Shown one piece after another: positions 31,694 to 39,884 of a stretch of DNA of 64,000 nt. The position numbers were made by a program, and so were the translations under genes. The notes below the pieces were generated by a model. The model was not told the DNA's origin. It saw nothing but the letters and a program-made list of their open reading frames with translations, and did not search any database. Source of the DNA: CALCNS01 sp964425745 (GTDB taxonomy: Bacteria > Bacillota > JAAYKD01); assembly GCA_964425745.1 (NCBI GenBank), contig CAYRNW010000001.1:124001-188000 (forward strand), in the 5' to 3' direction. Within the stretch, counting starts at the first letter, position 1, and each line of letters starts with the position of its first letter.

Positions 31694-31710
31694 GTAATAA
31701 GAATCATTAC
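31694..31710. promoter_or_regulatory. PerR/Fur-like box at perR promoter
   Basis: GTAAT-N7-ATTAC, with the core AATAAGAATCATT identical to the heliorhodopsin box. It lies just downstream of the predicted transcription start of the perR-like gene. Confidence 0.75.
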
Positions 31711-31719
31711 CACTTGTTG

Positions 31720-31748
31720 ATTCTAACATAACTAGTAAAAATTGTCAA
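31720..31748 (-). promoter_or_regulatory. Sigma-A promoter of perR-like gene
   Basis: On the minus strand TTGACA, 17-bp spacer, TAGAAT. Confidence 0.82.
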
Positions 31749-31820
31749 CGGTTCAACCCGATTGTTTCGTACCGAATCTATAGAAATTAATCCAAATATT
31801 AATTCTTTTCATTTGTATGC

Positions 31821-32876
31821 TTAATTTTTAATTCTTTTATTCGTTTTCTTTAACATGAAGTCAAGGAGAACGCTAAAAGCAACCGGAAGTGCATATTGAA
31901 CCTGAAGCTCTTTTATTGAGATCCATAGGACCTTTTCTTCCGATACAACATTTTCTACATCGATAATCCAAAGTCTCATATGCCATTCAATATGGCTGAA
32001 CACATGTTTAAATTTTTTTTCTATGGCTTCCACTGCTTTCGGATTATAGTTCCGATTAAGCAACCAGGAAAGCACATCGTTTTGTTCAAAATGACCCTCA
32101 ACATTGGGAAACTCCCATAAATTTGCCAATAACCCTGTCTCTGCACGCTTTTGAATCAAGATCTTTTCTTGATTGCGCAGAATGAAAACCGTTCTCTGCT
32201 CTACTTTTTTTCGAACCGTCGCTTTTTTCAGAGGTATATCTCGCCATTCTACACTTTTAGAGATCCTGCAGCATTGCGAAATAGGGCAAGAAGTACAAAG
32301 TGGTTTTCCGTTAGGCAAGCAAATTGTTGCCCCCAATTCCATCATGGCTTGATTATAGTCACCGGGTCGTACCGTTGAAATCCATTTCATGCTCTGTTGA
32401 AGTAATCGGTCTTTCACTACCTTTTTCGTGGGATCCTCTTTAATTCCCATAATTCGTGTCATGACCCGAATCACGTTGCCATCAAAGACTGGAATAGCTT
32501 GGTTATAGGCAATCGAAGCGATTGCAGCAGCCGTGTACTCTCCGACTCCGGGAAGCGTTCTCCAAAGTTCCGCCGTTTCCGGAAATTGGCCTTGCTCTCG
32601 TTCAACAATCAATTTTGCTGCTTTGTGAAAATTTCTAGCTCGACTGTAATACCCCAAACCCTGCCATTGCCGAAGAATTTGTTCTTCCGAAGCATTTGCA
32701 AGATCTTGAATCGTTGGAAAAATCTTTAACCAGTTTTTATAATATTCGATCACGGTATCTACCCTTGTTTGTTGCAACATGATTTCTGATAACCAAATCG
32801 AATAAGGATCTGTGCTTGCTCGCCAGGGTAAATTTCTGGCCGATGAGTCATACCATTGAAGCAATTTTTCGGTCAT
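31821..32876 (-). CDS. mutY: A/G-specific adenine glycosylase MutY
   Basis: Base excision repair enzyme that removes adenine mispaired with 8-oxoguanine. The HhH-GPD core includes SEIMLQQTRVDTVI with the catalytic Glu, LPGVGEYTAAAI, and PVFDGNVIRVMTR with the catalytic Asp. The 4Fe-4S cysteines lie in CLPNGKPLCTSCPISQCC (7 residues between the first two, where E. coli has 6). The C-terminal NUDIX-like domain for 8-oxoG recognition is present. Length 351. It overlaps the upstream 44-residue gene by 4 bp. Its location near perR fits oxidative damage control, but they have separate promoters. Confidence 0.97.
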   Translation of the reverse strand: MTEKLLQWYDSSARNLPWRASTDPYSIWLSEIMLQQTRVDTVIEYYKNWLKIFPTIQDLANASEEQILRQWQGLGYYSRARNFHKAAKLIVEREQGQFPETAELWRTLPGVGEYTAAAIASIAYNQAIPVFDGNVIRVMTRIMGIKEDPTKKVVKDRLLQQSMKWISTVRPGDYNQAMMELGATICLPNGKPLCTSCPISQCCRISKSVEWRDIPLKKATVRKKVEQRTVFILRNQEKILIQKRAETGLLANLWEFPNVEGHFEQNDVLSWLLNRNYNPKAVEAIEKKFKHVFSHIEWHMRLWIIDVENVVSEEKVLWISIKELQVQYALPVAFSVLLDFMLKKTNKRIKN

Positions 32877-33007
32877 TTCTTCTTCCTTTTATTCCACCAT
32901 TGAAGCAAAACCGCAAGGGCATATGCAGGAGTTGCAATCGCCACAATGGCTGAAGTTACTACTAGCAGAAAGAGGAATGGATGTTCTGCTTTAAGTTGAT
33001 CCAACAT
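32873..33007 (-). CDS. Small 44-residue membrane protein upstream of mutY
   Basis: Starts ATG 33007, after GGGGAGAGG at good spacing, and ends TGA overlapping the mutY ATG (ATGA). It has a short charged N-terminus (MLDQLKAEHP), one membrane segment of about 23 residues rich in V, A, L and I, and a strongly basic tail ending NKRKKK, so the C-terminus is expected inside. I do not recognise a family. The ribosome binding site, the membrane pattern and the coupling to mutY support a real gene. Confidence 0.7.
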   Translation of the reverse strand: MLDQLKAEHPFLFLLVVTSAIVAIATPAYALAVLLQWWNKRKKK

Positions 33008-33028
33008 AGACCTCTCCCCTTGTCTTAG

Positions 33029-33060
33029 GCAAAGGAACCCTCCGAGAAGGGTCCCTTTGC
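33029..33060. repeat. Hairpin between rsuA and the small membrane protein
   Basis: GCAAAGG-A-ACCCT pairs with AGGGT-C-CCTTTGC around 6 bases. There is no T-run on the minus strand where a terminator would be expected, so it may be a weak terminator or stabilising element. Confidence 0.45.
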
Positions 33061-33070
33061 TATCGTTATT

Positions 33071-33808
33071 TTAAACTGCATCTCGTAACGCCTGAATTTC
33101 TTCAGAACGCAAAGGTCGGTACGAGCCTAAAGGTAAATCGGAGTCAAGCATTAACGGTCCAAAGGCTATCCTTTTGAGGTAAGTAACCTCACACTGTAAA
33201 ACTTCCATCATTCGTTTTACCTGGTGATATTTGCCCTCGGCAATAACGATTTCGGCGTTTGAAGTTTGTGTTTCAGTGTCTACTGCCAATAATTTCAAGT
33301 CTGCTGGAAGCGTTTTATAACCATCATCCAAAACCAAGCCCTCTTTGCACGCAGCTATACTCTCATCGTTTAACACTCCCTTCACTACCATTGTATAGGT
33401 TTTAGGAACATGAAAACGAGGTGAGAGTAAAAAATGCGATAATTCTCCATCATTGGTCAAAATTAATAAGCCTTCCGTATCTTTGTCCAATCGGCCAACC
33501 GGAAAAGGTTCAAATATCGCATCTTCGGTTGCCATAAGATCGACTACGGTTCGGTCGCGTCCGTCGAAAGTTGCCGAAATTACGCCTTGAGGTTTATTCA
33601 TCATCCAATAATGGTACTGAATAAAGTGGATAGGTTGTCCATCAACCTCAATTAACACAGCCTCCGGATCAAAATGACGCGAAGTATCGGTGATGATTTC
33701 ACCATTAACTTGGATCAAACCCCTTTTTGCCAGTTTCTTAAGGTCATTCCTGGAAGCAATCTTCATATGACTTAGAATCTTATCTAAGCGCAACGTTTTA
33801 GAAGCCAT
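33071..33808 (-). CDS. RsuA/RluB/E/F family pseudouridine synthase
   Basis: A 245-residue RNA-modifying enzyme with an S4 domain (RLDKILSHMKIASRNDLKKL, residues about 7-26) and the catalytic motif PVGRLDKDTEGLLILTNDG carrying the active Asp. YWMMNKPQGVIS and GKYHQVKRMM complete the signature. The target is probably 16S rRNA U516 (RsuA), with RluB/E/F alternatives. The start codon directly abuts the pepT stop, so pepT and this gene form one operon. Confidence 0.93.
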   Translation of the reverse strand: MASKTLRLDKILSHMKIASRNDLKKLAKRGLIQVNGEIITDTSRHFDPEAVLIEVDGQPIHFIQYHYWMMNKPQGVISATFDGRDRTVVDLMATEDAIFEPFPVGRLDKDTEGLLILTNDGELSHFLLSPRFHVPKTYTMVVKGVLNDESIAACKEGLVLDDGYKTLPADLKLLAVDTETQTSNAEIVIAEGKYHQVKRMMEVLQCEVTYLKRIAFGPLMLDSDLPLGSYRPLRSEEIQALRDAV

Positions 33809-35053
33809 TTACTGCATACTCCATAAGCGTGCAATTTCTACGAGCATATCGGTTGCCTTTTCCATAAACTGAACCGAAGTCCATTCGGTACGTGCATGGG
33901 CATTGACGCAACCACAGAAAAGATTTGGCGTCGGAAGACCCATAAAGGTCAGTTGGGAACCATCGGTTCCTCCCCGAACTGCCGATTGCAAGGGGTCGAT
34001 ACCGCAATTTTTCATAGCGGTTCGAGCAATATTGACGATCTCCGGTTTTTCTTTCAAGATCTCAAACATATTCTTATAACCACCGGTATGGATTAAAACT
34101 ACGCTTGAACCCGGATACGCTGCTTGCAGCGCGGCAGATTGAGCCTCTAACCAAGCGACTTTCGCTTGAAGACCTTCTGTGGTAAAATCCCGGATGATTA
34201 AATGACACTCTATCGATTCTGCTGTTCCTTGTACCGAACCCGGATGGATAAATCCATCGTAGCCATCGGTGGTTTCGGGTCTCATATTGGCGGGAATTGC
34301 ACTCCACAGCTGGGCAGCCATATGCATTGCATTGATCATGTTGCCTTTTGCCGAGCCGGGATGACTGCTCTTGCCCATGATCTTCACGGTTACATTATAA
34401 GCATTAAAGGTTTCGGCCTGAAAATCTCCCAAGGCACCACCATCGACGGTATAGGCGGCAACAGCACCGAACTTTTCAACGTTAAAATGACTGATACCAC
34501 TCCCGATTTCTTCATCGACTGTAAAAGCGACCTTAAAGGGACCGTGGATCAATTCCGGATTATTAATCATACGACAAACCGCTTCCATAATCGCAGCAAT
34601 TCCCGATTTATTGTCGGCACCCAAAAGGGTCGAGCCATCGGAAGTTACCAGGGTATGTCCAAGGGCTTGTTGCAATGGTTTACAAGTTTCGGGGTCGATG
34701 GTATCGCCAGAGGATAATTTAATGACCCCACCTTGATAATTTTCGATCACTTGGGGTTTGACACCAACCGCGGGAATACCGGGAACAGTATCCATATGAG
34801 CCAAATACCCAATTGCAGGGGTCTCCTCTTTTCCGGCACTTGCTGGTAATGTTGCAGTGACAAAACCAAACTCGTCCATAGTGGCGTCGTTTAAGCCTAA
34901 CGTCTTCAGCTCTTCTAGTAACATGTTCGCTAAGTCCAATTGGCAGGCTGTGCTAGGTACCGTTCCGGTACCACTTTGTGACTGAGAATCGACACGAGCA
35001 TACCGAACAAATTTAGCTAAAATTCCTTCATGAAGCAATGTTTGTTGATCCAT
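33809..35053 (-). CDS. pepT: Peptidase T (tripeptide aminopeptidase)
   Basis: Zn-dependent M20B peptidase removing the N-terminal residue from tripeptides. It has LAHMDTVP, the bridging Asp in GADNKSGIAAIM, the catalytic pair in VDEEIGSG and the RGGTDGS segment. ATG 35053 is chosen for GAAAGGG at 9 bp, giving 414 residues, close to the usual 408-410; ATG 35062 is possible. It fits the peptide-using character of the window. Confidence 0.96.
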   Translation of the reverse strand: MDQQTLLHEGILAKFVRYARVDSQSQSGTGTVPSTACQLDLANMLLEELKTLGLNDATMDEFGFVTATLPASAGKEETPAIGYLAHMDTVPGIPAVGVKPQVIENYQGGVIKLSSGDTIDPETCKPLQQALGHTLVTSDGSTLLGADNKSGIAAIMEAVCRMINNPELIHGPFKVAFTVDEEIGSGISHFNVEKFGAVAAYTVDGGALGDFQAETFNAYNVTVKIMGKSSHPGSAKGNMINAMHMAAQLWSAIPANMRPETTDGYDGFIHPGSVQGTAESIECHLIIRDFTTEGLQAKVAWLEAQSAALQAAYPGSSVVLIHTGGYKNMFEILKEKPEIVNIARTAMKNCGIDPLQSAVRGGTDGSQLTFMGLPTPNLFCGCVNAHARTEWTSVQFMEKATDMLVEIARLWSMQ

Positions 35054-35098
35054 ATGATTCATCCCTTTCTTAGTAAAAAACTCGAATTTGACCTTTCT

Positions 35099-35127
35099 AT
35101 TGTAGCACACTGTCAAGAAAAGCACAA
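35099..35127 (-). promoter_or_regulatory. Possible pepT promoter
   Basis: On the minus strand TTGTGC, 17-bp spacer, TACAAT. The -35 match is poor. Confidence 0.4.
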
Positions 35128-35159
35128 TTGCTGAGAATACGAATCAATCCTACTTTATC

Positions 35160-35188
35160 TTGACAATTCTCTGTAAGGCTGGTATGAT
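35160..35188 (+). promoter_or_regulatory. Sigma-A promoter upstream of rocD
   Basis: TTGACA, 17-bp spacer, TGG-TATGAT. It leaves a leader of about 130 bases. Confidence 0.82.
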
Positions 35189-35207
35189 GAAATTGTTCAA
35201 AAAAGGT

Positions 35208-35284
35208 ATGCATATCGTTGCGTATTATTGTATTATTATACGTTGTTTTGGCAAAACATTCGTATAATGCTTAGAATGCATATC
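35208..35284. promoter_or_regulatory. AT-rich leader of rocD with repeats
   Basis: Contains ATGCATATC twice (35208 and 35276), CGTAT/ATACG arms at 35221 and 35238, and the palindrome GTTTTG-G-CAAAAC (35245-35257). These look like regulator contacts, but no known ARG, CodY or catabolite box is matched convincingly. Confidence 0.45.
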
Positions 35285-35327
35285 AAAATTACATGATTTT
35301 GCCCAAGAAGAGAAAGGAACGAATCAA

Positions 35328-36527
35328 ATGGTAAACTACCTTGATCTGGAGAAGAAGTACGGTGCTCAAAATTACAAACCTCTGCCGGTGGTCATAGCCA
35401 AGGGAGAAGGTTGTTGGGTATGGGATACCGAAGGGAAAAAATACCTAGACATGCTAGCCTCTTACTCAGCGGTCAATCAGGGACATCGTCATCCCACAAT
35501 TATTGCTGCTGCTATGGATCAGTTAGGGAAAATCACGGTAACTTCCCGCGCTTTTGTCAATGATCAAATGGGACGTTTTCTGAAAAAGTCTGCAGAACTT
35601 GCTGGTTATGAACAAGCCTTACCCATGAATACCGGAGCTGAGGCAGTCGAATCTGCCATTAAAATGGCTAGAAAATGGGGAGAAAAGGTGAAGGGAATCG
35701 CTAAAGATCAATGTAATATCATTGTTTGCAGCAACAATTTTCACGGGCGTACCATCACCATTGTTACATTCTCTACCGAAGCCCAGTATCGCGAAGGTTT
35801 TGGTCCTTTTACACCCGGTTTCCGCGTTGCTCCGTTTGGGAATGCGGAAGCACTAGAAGCACTAATCGACGAAAACACCTGTGCGATTTTAGTTGAACCC
35901 ATCCAGGGAGAAGGCGGGGTCATCATTCCTCCTCAAGGCTATTTAAAAGCTCTTCGTGAAATCGCTACTCGCAATCATGTTTTACTGATGTTTGATGAAA
36001 TCCAAGTAGGCTTAGGTCGAACCGGAAAAATGTTTTGCTTTGAGCATGAAAATGCCAAACCCGATGTTTTAATATTGGCGAAAGCCTTAGGGGGCGGGGT
36101 CTACCCTGTTTCTATTGTTTTGGCAGATCGAGCCATAATGTCGGTATTCACACCTGGAGATCACGGCTCTACCTTTGGTGGAAACCCCATGGCCGCAGCA
36201 ATTGGCATTGCCTCTTTAGATGTTCTGATCAATGAAAAATTGCCGGAGCGAGCCGAAACCTTAGGCAATTATTTTTCCGAGCAGTTGCGAAAAATCCCCT
36301 GCCCTGCCGTGAAGGAGATACGCAGTAAGGGAATGATGATTGGAGTCGAAATCAAACCCGAATTTGGAAATGCAAGACGCTTTTGTGAAGCGCTCATGGA
36401 TCGAGGAATTTTATGTAAAGAAACTCACATTACAACGATTCGCTTTACTCCTCCTTTGGTGATTACCAAAGAAGAGCTCGATTGGGCTTTAGAACGGATT
36501 ACCGAAGTATTCAAGGAATTGTGCTAA
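35328..36527 (+). CDS. rocD: Ornithine aminotransferase
   Basis: PLP enzyme of the class III aminotransferases that converts ornithine and 2-oxoglutarate to glutamate semialdehyde and glutamate. The 399-residue protein has MNTGAEAVESAIKMAR, NNFHGRTITIV, the FDEIQVGLGRTG cofactor Asp and the PLP Lys in LAKALGGGVYPVS. The start follows AGAAAGGA. It stands alone between its own promoter and a terminator. Other omega-aminotransferases are close relatives, but the match to RocD is strong. Possible control by ArgR is inferred only. Confidence 0.93.
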   Translation: MVNYLDLEKKYGAQNYKPLPVVIAKGEGCWVWDTEGKKYLDMLASYSAVNQGHRHPTIIAAAMDQLGKITVTSRAFVNDQMGRFLKKSAELAGYEQALPMNTGAEAVESAIKMARKWGEKVKGIAKDQCNIIVCSNNFHGRTITIVTFSTEAQYREGFGPFTPGFRVAPFGNAEALEALIDENTCAILVEPIQGEGGVIIPPQGYLKALREIATRNHVLLMFDEIQVGLGRTGKMFCFEHENAKPDVLILAKALGGGVYPVSIVLADRAIMSVFTPGDHGSTFGGNPMAAAIGIASLDVLINEKLPERAETLGNYFSEQLRKIPCPAVKEIRSKGMMIGVEIKPEFGNARRFCEALMDRGILCKETHITTIRFTPPLVITKEELDWALERITEVFKELC

Positions 36528-36538
36528 GACATATAATA

Positions 36539-36580
36539 AAATGCACTCAGGCGCTTTTAAAGGCGTTTGAGTGCATTTTT
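36539..36580. terminator. Bidirectional terminator after rocD
   Basis: Sixteen-bp stem starting AAATGCACTCA, with two G-T pairs, and a T-run on the plus side. It sits between two convergent genes. Confidence 0.9.
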
Positions 36581-37819
36581 CTATTGACTGGCACCTTTCC
36601 CGGCCAAATATCCGGTAGTCCAAGCCCATTGCAAATTATATCCCCCACAGTTACCATCAACATCCAAAATTTCTCCTGCAAGATAACAGTTAGGAATCTT
36701 TTTTGATTCCATAGTCTTGGGATTAATTTCATTCAACGCCACGCCGCCGACGGTGGTTTGCGCCTCTTTCCAACCGAGGGTCTCGATCACACGAAAGCGC
36801 AGCCCTTTGAGAATTTTAGCCAATCTTGCCGCTTGGCCTGGGTGAAAAGCTTTGATCTGTCCAATTTGTTGTTCAACCAACGCAACCAAAAATTCAGCAA
36901 AGTCGCTGTGAATCAATCCGCTTAGAGAAGAAACGACTTCTTCTCTGGTTTGCATCATCCAAGAAAACACAAGGTTCTGTGAACCTCGTTCGTCCCATTC
37001 GGGTAGAAGATCAAACTCAAGTTCAGTTTCTCTGTTCTGATGTAAAGCTATTGCAGCATAACGGCTCAACTCAAGAGTTGGAATTCCAGAAACCCCATAG
37101 TTTGTCCAAAGAAACTCTCCCACACTTTCGGCGACTTGTTTTTTTTGAGTTATAAGTGTGCCTTTGGCTTGAAACCGGATTCCACTGATTTTCTTTAAAG
37201 ATGCCGCTTCTAATTTCAAAGGTGTCAATGCCGGTAATAACGGATATATTTTATGCCCTTGGCTACTCAACCAGGTGTAAAAATCTCCTTCACTACCCAA
37301 TTGAGGAGCCGCTTTGCCCCCGGTAGCAAGAATTATTTTTTTGCCATGATACCGACGACCATCCTGACATCGCACTTCAAACCCATAAGGGTGGCGGTGA
37401 ATCTCTTCCACCGAAGTGTTTAGTTGCACTTGAACCGTGCTACGATGTAAAGCATTTTGAAGCAACTGTAACAGAATTTTTCCTTGATTGCTCCTTGGAT
37501 AATATCTCCCATCTTCACAATGAACATGGAGGCCTAATCCTTGAAAAAAGACTAAGGTCTCATCTTTTCCAAAGCAATCTAAAATTTCCGCAATAATCTC
37601 AGGATGAAACCCGCGATAATGGCTCTTGTTTTGATCCTCATTGGTGAAATTACAGCGACCATTTCCTGTAGCCAAAAGCTTTCTACCCAATTTTTCGTTT
37701 TTTTCCAACATCAAAATACGGAGATTGCGGTTACTACGATACGCCGTGAGTGCCGCTATGAGTCCGGATGCCCCACCACCTATGATTAAAAGGTCAACTA
37801 GATTCTCCCTGTCTTGCAT
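36581..37819 (-). CDS. HI0933/BaiN-like NAD(P)/FAD-dependent oxidoreductase
   Basis: A 412-residue flavoprotein. It has the N-terminal dinucleotide motif LLIIGGGASGLIAAL, KLGRKLLATGNGRCNFTNE, the central ATGGKAAPQLGSEG, and the C-terminal YLAGEILDVDGNCGGYNLQ. ATG 37819 is chosen for AGGTG upstream. The family is widespread and mostly uncharacterised; some members reduce bile-acid intermediates. It follows the next flavoprotein gene by 5 bp, so two flavoproteins are co-transcribed. Confidence 0.93.
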   Translation of the reverse strand: MQDRENLVDLLIIGGGASGLIAALTAYRSNRNLRILMLEKNEKLGRKLLATGNGRCNFTNEDQNKSHYRGFHPEIIAEILDCFGKDETLVFFQGLGLHVHCEDGRYYPRSNQGKILLQLLQNALHRSTVQVQLNTSVEEIHRHPYGFEVRCQDGRRYHGKKIILATGGKAAPQLGSEGDFYTWLSSQGHKIYPLLPALTPLKLEAASLKKISGIRFQAKGTLITQKKQVAESVGEFLWTNYGVSGIPTLELSRYAAIALHQNRETELEFDLLPEWDERGSQNLVFSWMMQTREEVVSSLSGLIHSDFAEFLVALVEQQIGQIKAFHPGQAARLAKILKGLRFRVIETLGWKEAQTTVGGVALNEINPKTMESKKIPNCYLAGEILDVDGNCGGYNLQWAWTTGYLAGKGASQ

Positions 37820-37824
37820 CAAAT

Positions 37825-39411
37825 TCACCTCATTCGATACTGTTGTATAAGCAGTTCTGCACTTCTCAATCCGTCTACGGCAGAAGATACGATACCACCG
37901 GCATATCCTGCACCTTCACCCGCAGGAAACAAACCCGTTATATTGGCTTCGCCCAATGGATTACGTATGATTCTCAACGGCGAAGAGCTGCGGCTTTCTA
38001 CCCCGGTCAAAATACTCTGCGGATGGTCGAATCCTCGAAGCTTCTGACCCAATTGGGGAATTGCCTCCTGCAAAGCTGAAACCACGAAGTTTGGCAGTAG
38101 TGTTGTCAGGTTGTTTGGTTCTACTCCGGGTCTATAGCTGGGCTCAACTACTCCGGCAGTAAAATTCACGTGGTTCTTTAAAAATCCATCCACTCGTTGT
38201 ATCGGCGCTTTATAATTTGCTTTACCGGCAAGAAACGCTTTTTGCTCCCATTCTCTTTGGAATTCGATTCCTGCGAGGGGATGTGTTGATGAGAAATCCT
38301 GAGGAGAAACCCCCACTAATAAAGCACTATTGGCATTCTTTCCATCTCTTGCATAATAGCTCATCCCGTTTGTAACAAGATGCCCTTCCTCACTGGCCGA
38401 TGCTACGACTTGTCCTCCCGGACACATACAAAAGGAGTAGACGGTTCTTCCGGTTGTCGTGTGATAAACAAGTTTATATTCAGCTGGGTCCAGATTTGCA
38501 TGACCTGCCCAGTTGTGATATTGTGCTGCATCAATCCATTCCTGTAAATGTTCAATACGAACGCCCAGTGAAAACGCTTTTGCTTCCATCTGAACACCTT
38601 GATTAAAGAGCGTTTCAAAGGTCTCACGAGCACTATGGCCAATAGCTAAGATTACACTTTCAGTTGAGATCACACTTCCGTTCTCCAAGCGAACGCCGAC
38701 GACTTGTTGATTTCGAAGAACCAACGAATCCATCTTCGTATGAAAGTGAATCGAGCCCCCCATATCCAAAATTCTCTGGCGCATACGGATTACTACGCGA
38801 CGTAAGCGATCTGTTCCAATATGGGGTTTATGCCGATATAAGATTTCATCTGGAGCTCCACAGGAAACAAATTCACGGAGCACTTTAAACACTCTAGGAT
38901 CTCTTATTTGTGTGGTCAATTTACCATCGGAAAAGGTACCGGCTCCACCTTCACCAAATTGAACGTTAGAGCGGGGATTTAAGTGCCCCTTTGACCAAAA
39001 GGCCTCAACATCGCGAACCCGTTCTTCAATGGGAGCACCCCGTTCTATTAAACGGGGACGATACCCCATTTCTGCCAAAAGCAAAGTGGCGAACAAGCCT
39101 GCCGGTCCTGCACCGACCACCACCGGAGGGTGTTCCAAATTCTTCGCTCCTGGTTGAGGTGTTTGATATCCGCGTGTGGGTGCGGGTGTAATCTCCCATT
39201 TGCTTTTGTTTGAGAGTTTACCTGGAGATCTCAGTTCGAATTCCACATGATAGACAAAATTGATTTGACCTTTTCTGGCATCGATTGCTTCTCGAACGAT
39301 TTGCCACTCCTGAAGGTCTTCTGGCTTTATCCCAAGTCCTTTTGTCAATACAGGAAGAAGATTCCCGCGTTGTTCAAGTGGAAGTTTTATGTTTTGTACC
39401 AAATATCTCAT
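37825..39411 (-). CDS. COG2509-type FAD-dependent dehydrogenase
   Basis: A 528-residue flavoprotein with a basic N-terminal domain (about residues 1-90), then the FAD motif VVVGAGPAGLFATLLLAEMG, SNVQFGEGGAGTFSDGKL, AIGHSARET and the C-terminal LFPAGEGAGYAGGIVSSAVDG. ATG 39411 follows GGGAGGAAG; the frame extends 7 codons further without a signal. The family is annotated as FAD-dependent dehydrogenase with unknown substrate. The first 90 residues resemble a ferredoxin- or RNA-binding-like fold, which I cannot settle. Confidence 0.92.
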   Translation of the reverse strand: MRYLVQNIKLPLEQRGNLLPVLTKGLGIKPEDLQEWQIVREAIDARKGQINFVYHVEFELRSPGKLSNKSKWEITPAPTRGYQTPQPGAKNLEHPPVVVGAGPAGLFATLLLAEMGYRPRLIERGAPIEERVRDVEAFWSKGHLNPRSNVQFGEGGAGTFSDGKLTTQIRDPRVFKVLREFVSCGAPDEILYRHKPHIGTDRLRRVVIRMRQRILDMGGSIHFHTKMDSLVLRNQQVVGVRLENGSVISTESVILAIGHSARETFETLFNQGVQMEAKAFSLGVRIEHLQEWIDAAQYHNWAGHANLDPAEYKLVYHTTTGRTVYSFCMCPGGQVVASASEEGHLVTNGMSYYARDGKNANSALLVGVSPQDFSSTHPLAGIEFQREWEQKAFLAGKANYKAPIQRVDGFLKNHVNFTAGVVEPSYRPGVEPNNLTTLLPNFVVSALQEAIPQLGQKLRGFDHPQSILTGVESRSSSPLRIIRNPLGEANITGLFPAGEGAGYAGGIVSSAVDGLRSAELLIQQYRMR

Positions 39412-39447
39412 CTTTATGCTTCCTCCCAACAAAGACGCTTTCTACAT

Positions 39448-39487
39448 ACAAGAAAAGAGCAGAGGTATTCCTCTGCTCTTTTCTTGT
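39448..39487 (-). terminator. Terminator after tRNA-Leu
   Basis: Perfect 18-bp stem (from ACAAGAAAAG) with a 4-base loop, 4 bp after the tRNA 3' end on the minus strand. The 3' arm is T-rich. Confidence 0.8.
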
Positions 39488-39490
39488 TAC

Positions 39491-39578
39491 TGGTGCCGAA
39501 GGCCGGACTCGAACCGGCACGTAGGGTTACTACGCTTGATTTTGAGTCAAGTGCGTCTGCCAATTCCGCCACTCCGGC
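39491..39578 (-). tRNA. tRNA-Leu (anticodon CAA)
   Basis: An 88-base class II tRNA on the minus strand: acceptor GCCGGAG/CTTCGGC, anticodon stem CTTGA/TCAAG with loop CTCAAAA giving CAA, a long variable arm, and encoded CCA. Confidence 0.96.
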
Positions 39579-39598
39579 ATATTTTTTGGCGTAACAAG

Positions 39599-39627
39599 AA
39601 TATACCACATCTTATTCGGATAAGCAA
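39599..39627 (-). promoter_or_regulatory. Sigma-A promoter of tRNA-Leu
   Basis: On the minus strand TTGCTT, 17-bp spacer, TGG-TATATT. It lies inside the 3' end of the upstream gene. Confidence 0.72.
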
Positions 39628-39872
39628 GAGGCTTCTTTGATTTTTTTTAGGGTTTTTTCAATGATTTCCTGATTTGTCTCTCCCGTAATTAATTCATCGT
39701 TCAGTCTTAGGATGAGCGCTTTCTTATGACAAGGACGACAAGCATTAATACAACTTTGTTTAAAAAAGAGGGTGTCAGTCCCTTCCAATAAAGCTTTCAG
39801 CTCTTTCGAGGCCTCTTTAGCACCTTTCACTGTCTTTAGATTATCTTTACAAAAATCGATGTTCCACTGCAT
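39612..39872 (-). CDS. Small cysteine protein, DUF1450/YuzB-like
   Basis: Eighty-six residues with four cysteines, one near the N-terminus (Cys8) and three in SCINACRPC (41, 45, 48), followed by the pattern LILRLNDELITGETNQEII. This matches the DUF1450/YuzB layout, a thioredoxin-like fold possibly binding Fe-S. The start follows AGGAGA. It lies 12 bp after mnmA, so a link to sulfur transfer is plausible but unproven. Confidence 0.65.
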   Translation of the reverse strand: MQWNIDFCKDNLKTVKGAKEASKELKALLEGTDTLFFKQSCINACRPCHKKALILRLNDELITGETNQEIIEKTLKKIKEASCLSE

Positions 39873-39884
39873 GGTTCTCTTCTC

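Noticed and set aside
34202..34717. 171-residue frame antisense to pepT
   Set aside because: Fully inside pepT on the other strand, with no ribosome binding site or recognisable domain; a shadow of the codon usage.
35160..35327. ARG box for ArgR upstream of rocD
   Set aside because: No convincing match to the TGAATWWWWATTCA pattern; only generic AT-rich repeats are seen.
39247..39640. Overlapping plus-strand frames of 79-115 residues across tRNA-Leu
   Set aside because: They read through the tRNA and the terminator hairpin and the 5' end of the flavoprotein gene; not genes.
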